A DNA stretch of 49,975 nucleotides from Micromonospora maritima (GTDB taxonomy: Bacteria > Actinomycetota > Actinomycetes > Mycobacteriales > Micromonosporaceae). The notes under the pieces are model-generated. The model ran no database searches. It worked only from the letters and a program-made list of their open reading frames with translations, and was not told the origin of the DNA. Location of the stretch: contig NZ_CADEAU010000003.1 of assembly GCF_902825405.1 (NCBI RefSeq), positions 1 through 49,975 of the forward strand, written 5' to 3'. The position numbers and the translations under genes were made by a program. Numbering within the stretch: the stretch's first letter is position 1; every line of letters starts with the position of its first letter. Shown here in pieces: positions 24,862 to 32,519 of the stretch.

Positions 24862-25641
24862 GTGACTGACGGAATTCCGGACGCGGAGGCGACGCGTGAC
24901 GCGCTGCGCCGGTTGGCCGGGACCGCCGCCGACACCGCACGTCCACCGGATCTGCGCGACCTGCGCCACCGCGCCCGCCGTCGCCGCGTCCGCTCCGTCA
25001 CCGCGGCCGGCCTGGTCGCCGCAGCGATGGTGGCCGTTCCCGTCGGCGTGGCCGTGATGGCCGCACCGACGCGTGAGCCGCAGCTCGCCGCTCCCGCACC
25101 GACGGCCCCCGCCTCGCCGGCGCCCTCAGCGGCGTCGCCTGATCCGTCGGATGTCCCGTCCACCGCGACGGCGAGCGCCCGGGCGACGGAGACCGGCGGC
25201 CCGATCCAGCCGGCGACCGAGCCGACCATCGGCACCCGTCAGGTGAAGCTGTTCCTGCTGCGTGAGCAGGCCGGCCAGCGCTGCCCTCGGGTCGTCGCGG
25301 TGACCCGGGAGGTCCCGGCCCGCAGCGTCGCCAAGGAGGCCCTGCGGGCGCTGCTCGACGGCCCCACGCCGGCCGATCGCGCGGCCGGCCTGACCAGCGC
25401 CTTCGACGGTGACGCCCACCGCTTCCGCTATCTCAAGCTGGAGGGGACGAACGCGCGGGCGGACTTCACCGACCTCGACGGCATCCTGGCCCCGGACGAC
25501 AGCTGCGAGAAGACCAAGCTGCTGGAGCCGATGCGCCGCACCCTGGAACAGTTCGGCTGGATCGAGCAGGCACGGTTCTCCATCCGCGGCGACCAGCGGG
25601 CCTTCTACGCCGACGTGCTGCACGACCGGGTTCCCGAATGA
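24862..25641 (+). CDS. Membrane-anchored GerMN-domain protein
   Basis: This 259-residue protein has a cytoplasmic stretch of about 50 residues (DAEATRDALRRLAGTAADTA, LRDLRHRARRRRVRS), one TM helix (VTAAGLVAAAMVAVPVGVAV), an Ala/Ser/Pro linker and a GerMN-type domain (about 125-259: RQVKLFLLREQAGQRCPRVV, AKEALRALLDGPTPADRAAG, ARADFTDLDGIL). GerMN domains occur in spore-germination and cell-wall proteins. The layout resembles that of the membrane partner of an ECF sigma factor, here the divergent gene. GTG 24862 is preferred to ATG 24856 because GGGGAG ends at 24855, giving a 6-nt spacer. Confidence 0.8.
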   Translation: MTDGIPDAEATRDALRRLAGTAADTARPPDLRDLRHRARRRRVRSVTAAGLVAAAMVAVPVGVAVMAAPTREPQLAAPAPTAPASPAPSAASPDPSDVPSTATASARATETGGPIQPATEPTIGTRQVKLFLLREQAGQRCPRVVAVTREVPARSVAKEALRALLDGPTPADRAAGLTSAFDGDAHRFRYLKLEGTNARADFTDLDGILAPDDSCEKTKLLEPMRRTLEQFGWIEQARFSIRGDQRAFYADVLHDRVPE

Positions 25642-25710
25642 CGACGCGCTCGGCGACCTCCCGCGCTTGACCGACCGGTCGAGCGGTGAAACCTGGCGCC
25701 GGCCCGCGGA

Positions 25711-26619
25711 GTGCCATTGGGTGTGAACCTCCAACACCAGAATCAGAGCCCGTCGCCCGTCCCCCTCAGCACGGCCGGCCTCGCACAGGCCGTCCGACGA
25801 CGGCCGCAACTCGCCGTGCTGATGGTGATCGCTGCCCTTGCCGGGTGCGAGCCGGGCGACAACCCGGCCGCGTCGGCTCCGTCAGCGGCGCCCCCGGTCA
25901 GCGTCGCGGTCCCGACGACGCCGGCCCCGGTCCCGGTGCCGAGCGCCTCGGCAACGCAGCGCACCAGCGGCGCCCTGGCCTCCAGTGCGCCGAGCAGACC
26001 CGATTCCACCGCGACGATCAAGGCGCCCACGCCCCCACTGCTGCCGGTCACCAGCAAGAACACCTCGCAGGGACGGCTGTACATGGTCTCCGGGTTGTCA
26101 CAGTTCGAGGCCAACCACGCGTACCGGTACATCGCGATCGTGACCGGCACCGAGCCGGGCGCCAACGGCCACCCGGGGCTCAGCGGCGCGCAGAAGGAAG
26201 CTCTCCGCACCCACCTCGGCTCTGTCGTGGCCACGGTCTCCATCGACCTCGGCGGCAGAGGCCTGCTCCCGGGTGACGACAAGATCAGCTACTTCGAGAT
26301 GTACACCGCGATGGCACTCGGATCAACGCTCTACCGCCCGTTCTTCGCGGCCGAGGCGCACATCGACGACGAGTACGGCCGCAACTGGAGCGAGAACCTC
26401 CGGAAGTTGGTCGTCGCAGCCGGTGGCATCTCGGCCGACATCGTGACGATGATGCTCGACCGGGCAGCCAACGGTCAGAAGATCGAAGGTGGACACAACG
26501 GCGCCCTCGAGATCTTCGGTGGGCTCGGCAAGGAGTACCAGCCGCACCGCCTGCGCAACGACAAGGCCTTCTCCCGTAGTGCCGGCCGTCTTCAGGAGGT
26601 CATCGACACGCTCAGGTAG
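25711..26619 (+). CDS. Lipoprotein of unknown function
   Basis: This protein of up to 302 residues has a lipoprotein signal (LAVLMVIAALAGC, lipobox L-A-G-C near residue 46) and a long Ala/Ser/Pro/Val linker. A mainly helical domain follows: TSQGRLYMVSGLSQFEANHA, GLSGAQKEALRTHLGSVVAT, ISYFEMYTAMALGSTLYRPF and EGGHNGALEIFGGLGKEYQP. I do not recognise the family. GTG 25711 is the frame start with a weak GCGGAG upstream; GTG 25723 is also possible. It may be transcribed with the GerMN gene (69-bp gap). A perfect 15-bp hairpin follows. Confidence 0.65.
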   Translation: MPLGVNLQHQNQSPSPVPLSTAGLAQAVRRRPQLAVLMVIAALAGCEPGDNPAASAPSAAPPVSVAVPTTPAPVPVPSASATQRTSGALASSAPSRPDSTATIKAPTPPLLPVTSKNTSQGRLYMVSGLSQFEANHAYRYIAIVTGTEPGANGHPGLSGAQKEALRTHLGSVVATVSIDLGGRGLLPGDDKISYFEMYTAMALGSTLYRPFFAAEAHIDDEYGRNWSENLRKLVVAAGGISADIVTMMLDRAANGQKIEGGHNGALEIFGGLGKEYQPHRLRNDKAFSRSAGRLQEVIDTLR

Positions 26620-26628
26620 CGACGGGCC

Positions 26629-26662
26629 GCGCCCGGCCGACGGTCTGCCGTCGGCCGGGCGC
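26629..26662. terminator. 15-bp stem terminator between convergent genes
   Basis: GCGCCCGGCCGACGG (26629-26643) pairs perfectly with 26648-26662 around loop TCTG. It separates the lipoprotein gene from the convergent DUF1593-like gene. Confidence 0.8.
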
Positions 26663-26726
26663 TTGGCTGGACGCAGCTTGTCGACGGGCCGGTCCGGTGC
26701 GTCTGGCCGGCCCGGACCGCGCGGGT

Positions 26727-28004
26727 CTACTGCGCGGCGGCGCGGAGGTCGTCGAAGATCGCGGATGCCTGAGCGCAGACCCGGTCGTACGCCTTGTCGA
26801 AGTTGGCGTCGCCCTCGCCGTTGGTGTCGTAGCCGGCGATCCCGCCGTGCAGGAACACCAGGAAGGTGATCGCGTCGGAGAAGTCGGGCGTGATGCCGGC
26901 GTACTTGGCGTTCAGCTGGACGCCCAGGCCCTTCTTCGGGATGGTCACGTCGGCGTCGCACGCGCCGCGGGCGGTGTTGATGAACTTCTGCCCGGCGGCG
27001 CCCAGCTCGATCAGCTTGATCTTGTTCCTGGCGGCCAGCTCGTGAACGTACTCGCAGGCGGAACGGTCGGGCCCGCAGTTCGGGTCGATCGGGAAGCCCG
27101 GGCTGGTGACCGTCCAGTGGCTGACGATGGAGAGCCTCGCCAGGTCCTGCGGGGCGTTGTGCTCCAGCCAGCAGGCCGCGCCGGCGGACTCGGTCATCGG
27201 CCCCCAGTTGAGCACGGTCACGCCGCCGGCCCGCACGGCCTCGATCAGTGCCTTGACGGTGGCCGGCGGGTTCTTCACCCACGGGTTGGAGGCGGTGCAG
27301 GTGGTGAAGCCGCCCTCGAGGCCGCAGATCGAGGACAGTTCCAGGTTCTTCAGGTACGCCCCGTAGGCGTTGCGCGCGTGGGTCATCGCTCCGGCGCAGT
27401 CGGTGATCCGCTGCTCACCGCCGACCACGACCTTGGTCAGGGAGAACTTCGAGGCGTACACGCTCAGGGCCGCCAGGGCCGAGATGTCGTCGGCGTCGGT
27501 CTCGCCGCCCGGCTCGCTCATGTCGGAGGTCACCCACAGCTTCGGCTTGCTCGGGTCCGTGGGAGCCGGCGTGGTGGGAGGAGTCGGGGTCGTGCGGCCG
27601 TCCTGGTCCACGGTGAACGTGACGCTGCGCCTGGTCGTGGTGGATCCCCTGCTGGCGACAGCGGTCAGGGTGTACCTCCCCTCGGACACCGTCCGGCTGT
27701 CCCATCCGAAGGGCGACCCGTTGCTGTCACCACCGAAGAAGTACGGTGCGACGCGTTCGGTCCGGGTGAGGTCCGTCGCGCCGTCGAGGCGGAACACCAC
27801 GCTGTCGGGCCGGCCGTCGACCTTCGCCTCGATCGTCACCTTTCCGCTGACCACCCCGCCCGCGGGGATTCCGGTCAGGCCGGTGACCTGGAGGGTTTCG
27901 TCGGCGGAGGCCTGCGGCCCCAGGATCCAGATACCCGCCACCATCGCCGTCGCCGCCGCGGCGAAACCTGCCGCGGTCGTCCATCGCTTGCTGCTCCTCG
28001 CCAT
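26727..28004 (-). CDS. Secreted DUF1593/nucleoside-hydrolase-like enzyme with Ig-like N-domain
   Basis: This 425-residue protein has a signal peptide (AAAATAMVAGIWILGPQASA) and an Ig-like domain (about 36-133: GVVSGKVTIEAKVDGRPDSV, RVAPYFFGGD, EGRYTLTAVA). A Thr/Pro linker leads to a catalytic domain (about 155-425) starting LWVTSDMSEPGGETDADDIS, an Asp cluster like that of nucleoside hydrolases (Asp161, Asp170, Asp172, Asp173). Later come VLNWGPMTESAGAACW, LSIVSHWTV and FSDAITFLVFLHG with the late Asp. ATG 28004 has AGGAG 8 nt upstream; the frame opens earlier at a TTG. The N-domain is shared with the next gene. Confidence 0.78.
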   Translation of the reverse strand: MARSSKRWTTAAGFAAAATAMVAGIWILGPQASADETLQVTGLTGIPAGGVVSGKVTIEAKVDGRPDSVVFRLDGATDLTRTERVAPYFFGGDSNGSPFGWDSRTVSEGRYTLTAVASRGSTTTRRSVTFTVDQDGRTTPTPPTTPAPTDPSKPKLWVTSDMSEPGGETDADDISALAALSVYASKFSLTKVVVGGEQRITDCAGAMTHARNAYGAYLKNLELSSICGLEGGFTTCTASNPWVKNPPATVKALIEAVRAGGVTVLNWGPMTESAGAACWLEHNAPQDLARLSIVSHWTVTSPGFPIDPNCGPDRSACEYVHELAARNKIKLIELGAAGQKFINTARGACDADVTIPKKGLGVQLNAKYAGITPDFSDAITFLVFLHGGIAGYDTNGEGDANFDKAYDRVCAQASAIFDDLRAAAQ

Positions 28005-28140
28005 GCCTGTCACTCCTGTCAATGCTTGTGCCGATGCCCGCCGCGGTCACGGAAGGCGGTTGCCACCGAGAGACCCCGTTCGGCCGCGTGCGGCGTACGC
28101 GTCGGAGGGCGGGGACGGTGAGGTGACGTGGTGGTACCCG

Positions 28141-28176
28141 GGGTGCGGAGCCGGGCGACGTCCCGGCTCCGCACCC
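28141..28176 (-). terminator. 15-bp stem terminator after the beta-helix gene
   Basis: GGGTGCGGAGCCGGG (28141-28155) pairs with 28162-28176 around a 6-nt loop, 10 bp past the stop of the minus-strand gene. Confidence 0.75.
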
Positions 28177-28186
28177 GGTGGCGCCG

Positions 28187-29485
28187 TCACTCGCAGCCGG
28201 TGACGACGACCTTGTTGCCGGAGGTGTTGGCGCCCTGGACGGTGTTGGCGGAGGTGCTGCGCACCACCGCGCAGTCGCCGCCCTCGACCCGGATGGTCTT
28301 GTTCTTCACGCCGTCCTTGAACGTGTAGAGCGGCGCCTCGTCCATGCCCGGGTTGACCTTGCGGGTGAAGCCCGCACCGACGATCCTGATCGTCCGGGTG
28401 TCGGCCTGCGTGCCGCCGGCCCAGGAGAAGACGCCCTGGTTGTAACCGTCGGACGAGTTGGAGATGACGGTCAGCCCGTCCAGGATCGCGGTGCCCTGCC
28501 CGTAGTCACCCCAGGCCATCTGGATCGGCGCGCCGTTGTGGTTGTGCACGATCGTGGTGTCCCGGATGGTGAGGTCGCCGGTGTAGAGCTTGGCGGAGTC
28601 GTCCCAGGTGTCGATGAGGGTGTTCTCGATCAGCGAGTTGTCGCCGCCGCTGAAACCGTCGGAGTTGTTGCTGCCCAGGTCCCGGTTGTCCAGGTACCGC
28701 ATGCCCGACATGACGACATGCGCGTTCTTGGCCCACATGTGGTAGAAGCGTGGGTTGACCGAGGTGTAGTTGCGCAGGGTCAGCTTGATCTTCGCTTCGG
28801 TGGTCACGCCGGCCCGGGCGTAGTCCTTGGCGTGCGGACCGTCGCCTGTCAACTGGGACGTCTGCTTGTCCCGGCCGGTGATCGTCAACGCCTTCGTGCG
28901 GTTGGCCGGGATGAAGAAGTTGCCCTTCAGGGTCACCCCCGCGCCGATCACGATCTCCGTCCAGGAATCCGGTACGGAGAGCTTGCCGATGGACTTGTTC
29001 GCGGTGAACGTCGCCACTCCGTTGCTGACCGACGGGTTCGTCGCACTCGCGTTGCCGCCGGTCGGCGGCGTCGAGGCCGGCTCGCCGGCCTGCTGACCGA
29101 CCGTGAACCGTACCGTCTGCCGGGTGGTGCCGCCGGGACCGATGGCCCGCACCGCCAGCGTGTACGCGCCGTCCGGGGCGGTGGCCGCGTTCCAGCCCGG
29201 CACGATCGGGCCACTGTTGCCCAGGAAGTAGTAGGGCGCCTCCCGCTCGGTCCAGGTCGCCGTGCTCGCGCCCGAGAGCGAGAACTCCACCCGGTCGACC
29301 GTGCCGCTGGTGCGCGCCTCGATCCGGGCCGTGCCGCTCAGCGCGGCACCCTCGGTGACACCGGCGAGCTGCGTGATGCGCGGGGCGTCGTCGGCGGAGG
29401 CGGTCGGGGCCACCGCCCACGCCCCACCACCTGCGGCCACCACCAGGCCGGCAACTGCCAACTGACGCCAGGATCGTCGTGACAT
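28187..29485 (-). CDS. Secreted parallel beta-helix protein (pectate-lyase-like)
   Basis: This 432-residue protein has a signal peptide ending APTASA. An Ig-like domain (about 34-130) parallels that of the gene downstream (ALSGTARIEARTSGTVDRVE, EREAPYYFLGN, DGAYTLAVRA). A right-handed beta-helix (about 150-432) has repeating short strands: TLKGNFFIPANRTKALTITG, NAHVVMSGMRYLDNRDLGSN, NSLIENTLIDTWDDSAKLY, DLTIRDTTIVHNHNGAPIQM and GTAILDGLTVISNSSDGYN. Such folds occur in polysaccharide lyases, GH28-type enzymes and GH49-like dextranases. No clear lyase Arg/Lys signature is identified, so the activity is open. GAGGAG upstream supports ATG 29485. It diverges from the GH43 gene. Confidence 0.75.
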   Translation of the reverse strand: MSRRSWRQLAVAGLVVAAGGGAWAVAPTASADDAPRITQLAGVTEGAALSGTARIEARTSGTVDRVEFSLSGASTATWTEREAPYYFLGNSGPIVPGWNAATAPDGAYTLAVRAIGPGGTTRQTVRFTVGQQAGEPASTPPTGGNASATNPSVSNGVATFTANKSIGKLSVPDSWTEIVIGAGVTLKGNFFIPANRTKALTITGRDKQTSQLTGDGPHAKDYARAGVTTEAKIKLTLRNYTSVNPRFYHMWAKNAHVVMSGMRYLDNRDLGSNNSDGFSGGDNSLIENTLIDTWDDSAKLYTGDLTIRDTTIVHNHNGAPIQMAWGDYGQGTAILDGLTVISNSSDGYNQGVFSWAGGTQADTRTIRIVGAGFTRKVNPGMDEAPLYTFKDGVKNKTIRVEGGDCAVVRSTSANTVQGANTSGNKVVVTGCE

Positions 29486-29716
29486 CGTCGTGTCTCCTCA
29501 GGACTCGTCTGACTCTCGCTGATCGACGGATGCGCCGACCGACAGGGAGACACTCCGCGTCGCCGGCCCAGGTTTCACCGAGAAGACCTCGGATATCGCG
29601 CTGCCGCGACGAAACCGTCCACGGCATCGCGGAGTGTTCTGCTTCGTCAGCAGCAGCAGCAGTCCCGTGCCGGTCCGTCGCATCGACAAGGCCGGTGGCC
29701 CAGAAGGAGTTCCGTC

Positions 29717-31177
29717 GTGTCCCGTAGAAGGAGGCTGCTCACCGCAGCCGTCAGCACCGTCACAGTGTTCGGGATGGCGGTCGCCGGCCTCACCTCCGCC
29801 AACGCCGACCAGCAGCAAGCCGGAACGGCCGCTACCACCAGCGAGGTCACCTCCGGCAACCCGATCGTGAAGAACATCAGAGGGGCCGATCCGGACGTCC
29901 ACGTGCGGGACGGCACGGTGTGGATGTACACCTCCCAGGACCGACCGCCGGTCGACGCCTCGACGAACTACTCAGGAATGGACGGCTACCACGTCTTCTC
30001 CTCCACCGACATGGTCAACTGGACCGACCACGGCGAGGTCCTGCACTCACGCGACGTGAGCTGGGGGTCCCGCGGCTACATGTGGGCGCCGGGCGCGGCC
30101 CGCAGGGGCACGTCGAACTACCTGTTCTACCCGCACAAGGACAGGAGCGGGATCTGGCGGATCGGTGTGGCCACCGCGAACAGCCCGGCGGGGCCGTTCA
30201 CCGACATCGGCCGTCACATCCCGGACATCTCCGGGATCGACCCGATGGTCCTGCAGGACGGCAGCGACTACTACCTGTACTGGAGCGGCTGGAAGAACGA
30301 GGGCGGGCAGACCAAGCACATCCCGTACGTCGCCAGACTCAAGAGCAACATGACCGAACTCGCGGAGACCCCGCGGGTGGTCAGCTACGGCGCGACCAAC
30401 CACAAGGAGGGCATCTTCGTCTTCAAGAGGGGCACCACCTACTACTTCACCTACACCGACTGGCAGGGCGAGACCGATCAGGGCTTCTGGGCCACCGGCA
30501 GCTCACCGTACGGCCCGTTCGGCGCCGCCGGCCAGCTCAAGGGAGCGGTCGGGCCGAGCCCGGCCGGGGCGCAGGACCACCATTCGATCATCCGGTACGC
30601 CGACAAGTGGTACTACTTCTACCACGTGGGCAACTACACCAACGCCGCCGGTGAGCCCGGCGCCGGATACCGCCGCAACGCCTCGGTGGACTACCTGCAC
30701 TTCCGCGCCGACGGTGGCCTGAAGAAGGTCGTGCACACCACGACGGGGGTGAAGCAGGTGCCCTCGCCGGGCGGCGCCACCTCGCCAGGTGTCCCCGGCC
30801 GCATCCAGGCAGAGGACTTCACCGCGCAGACGGGCGGCGTTCGTATCGAGACCGCGGCCGGCGCCGACGGGCGCAGCATCGGGTACGTCACCGACGGCTC
30901 CTCGGTCACGTACGAGGTGGACGTCGCCGCCTCCGGCCGCCACCGGGTGACCTTCCGCTACGCATCGGCGGCGACGGGCGCCCGGATCAGCGTCACGCAG
31001 GGCCGGGCGCAGGTCGGGGGGACGACGGTCCGCGGCACCGGTGGCTGGACGGCCTGGCGTAGCGTCACCGCCGACGTCGACCTCAAGGCCGGCACGAAGC
31101 AGCGCCTCACCCTCACCTTCGACGGCGCCGGCGACTACCTGCTCAACCTGGATCTCTTCGACGTCATCCGGCGCTGA
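29717..31177 (+). CDS. Secreted GH43-family glycosidase with C-terminal CBM6
   Basis: This 486-residue protein has a signal peptide (about 1-30). A five-bladed propeller domain (about 45-335) carries the GH43 acidic set: Asp58 or Asp60 in ADPDVHVRDG, the pKa-modulating Asp175 in SGIDPMVLQD and the general acid Glu231 in NHKEGIFVFKRG. Blade repeats such as DYYLYWSG and TYYFTYTDW are visible. Residues about 355-486 form a CBM6 (GRIQAEDFTAQTGGVRIETA, DGSSVTYEVDVAASGRHRVT, LLNLDLFDVIRR). GH43 enzymes remove arabinose or xylose from arabinan, arabinoxylan or galactan; the subfamily cannot be told here. AGAAGGAG lies 7 nt before GTG 29717. Confidence 0.9.
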   Translation: MSRRRRLLTAAVSTVTVFGMAVAGLTSANADQQQAGTAATTSEVTSGNPIVKNIRGADPDVHVRDGTVWMYTSQDRPPVDASTNYSGMDGYHVFSSTDMVNWTDHGEVLHSRDVSWGSRGYMWAPGAARRGTSNYLFYPHKDRSGIWRIGVATANSPAGPFTDIGRHIPDISGIDPMVLQDGSDYYLYWSGWKNEGGQTKHIPYVARLKSNMTELAETPRVVSYGATNHKEGIFVFKRGTTYYFTYTDWQGETDQGFWATGSSPYGPFGAAGQLKGAVGPSPAGAQDHHSIIRYADKWYYFYHVGNYTNAAGEPGAGYRRNASVDYLHFRADGGLKKVVHTTTGVKQVPSPGGATSPGVPGRIQAEDFTAQTGGVRIETAAGADGRSIGYVTDGSSVTYEVDVAASGRHRVTFRYASAATGARISVTQGRAQVGGTTVRGTGGWTAWRSVTADVDLKAGTKQRLTLTFDGAGDYLLNLDLFDVIRR

Positions 31178-31192
31178 CGGCGACGCGCACCA

Positions 31193-31229
31193 GGCGTTCC
31201 GCCCGGGCAGGACGGCCGGGCGGAACGCC
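31193..31229 (+). terminator. 14-bp stem terminator after GH43 gene
   Basis: GGCGTTCCGCCCGG (31193-31206) pairs with CCGGGCGGAACGCC (31216-31229) around a 9-nt loop, 16 bp past the stop. Confidence 0.75.
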
Positions 31230-32513
31230 GTCGCCGGCCGCCTTCGACGTGATCCCGCTCGGCCGGACACCCGATGTCCGTCAGGTATTCGCGCGATTGC
31301 GTGGACGTTTCAGAGCCCCGATCTACGCCGTCGCAGGTCAAGGGTGGTGGGGTGGGGTGAGGGGATCGAAGATGTGGCCCGTCTGTACGGGTTCTGACGA
31401 TGCTTAGGCCGTGCAGATCGGCAGTTGGCTGGCAACGACGGTGACCATCGTCGTCGTTGCGGCTGCCCGGGTGAGCGCACCCCGGGGAGGGCCGTACCGA
31501 CCTCGTGGGACGGCGACTACGCCGAGGTGCCGCAGTGATCGACCATGCCTGCGACGCGCCGGCGAGCACCGATCGCCAGGGTGCCGCCTGTCGGCACCCG
31601 ATCCACCTGATCCGACCGCCGCCGGAGCAATCTGGCTGAACATGGCGATCAGGTGCCCCGATCAGGCATTCAGTATGGTCGCGCTGCGGAAGGGCGGGGT
31701 CGACGGGCGCCGCGACGGGCCCCACCGCGGTCCGGAGAAAGCCGCCGCGACGCCGATCGTCGATCGGCCTCACCGTGCCGAGTCACCACCTCGGCGCCGC
31801 CGTTCCGGTCGTCTCGAAGGCGCGTCGACGTGTCGGCGCGGTTGTCCTGCCGCCGGCCCCTGGCGAAGACACTCCCGCGCAGGCCCCGGTTCCCGCCGGT
31901 GTGGTGCGGCGAGGGATCTCGACGTCAGCAGAAGAAACCGCGTACGGCGACGGCGTCGCTTTCGTCGCGCGAATCCCATACACGCAAAGTAAGGGTTGGG
32001 AGGCTTTAATCTGAGCCCATTGCGCGCATTGAATGTTACCGGTCACATATGACGGCTCGATGACGGTTGTCGAGTCGTGTCTGCTCGCTGCTCGGCGAGC
32101 GTCGAGCCCGCCCTGAGCTGCATCTTTCGAGCAAGCCAACGTTCGCCAGTGGATTGTGCGCGGCGTTATCTGTTTTGCATGGGTGCCCGAGATCGCGATT
32201 ATCGCCATACCAGTTGTGACCGAGAAACTGACCCTAAAATTATTGCAATGGAAGCGCCCTCGTGTGACAGTTGTGGGGCTTAGGAGCCGCTCGTAACGGC
32301 ACATCGGCGGGAGGTCGAGGGCACCGGTTCTCCGGACGGCCTACCCGCCGACCTGCTTGTCGCGTCACTGTCGACGCCATCGCACCACCACCGCCCGTCC
32401 GGGTCGGGCACCTCAGGAAGAACGTCGATGACACCGGTGGGCCGTTCGTTCGGACGCCCGCCGGGTCGATCGACCGGGCCGCCCACGGCCCGGCACCGTC
32501 CCGAAGGAGATCT
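31230..32513. other. 1.3-kb stretch without a recognisable gene
   Basis: No open frame here has family similarity. The left part (31230-31970) is GC-rich and may be decayed coding sequence. The right part (about 31975-32285) is distinctly AT-richer than the rest of the window, with segments such as AAAATTATTGCAATGG. It probably contains the cellobiohydrolase promoter and an untranslated leader. Confidence 0.5.
32249..32262. promoter_or_regulatory. Weak CebR-like box upstream of cellulase
   Basis: TGGAAGCGCCCTCG matches the actinobacterial cellulose-utilisation repressor consensus TGGGAGCGCTCCCA at 10 of 14 positions, in the AT-rich segment about 270 bp before the GH6 gene. The palindrome is poorly kept, so this is only a hint. 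Confidence 0.25.
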
Positions 32514-32519
32514 GTGCAG

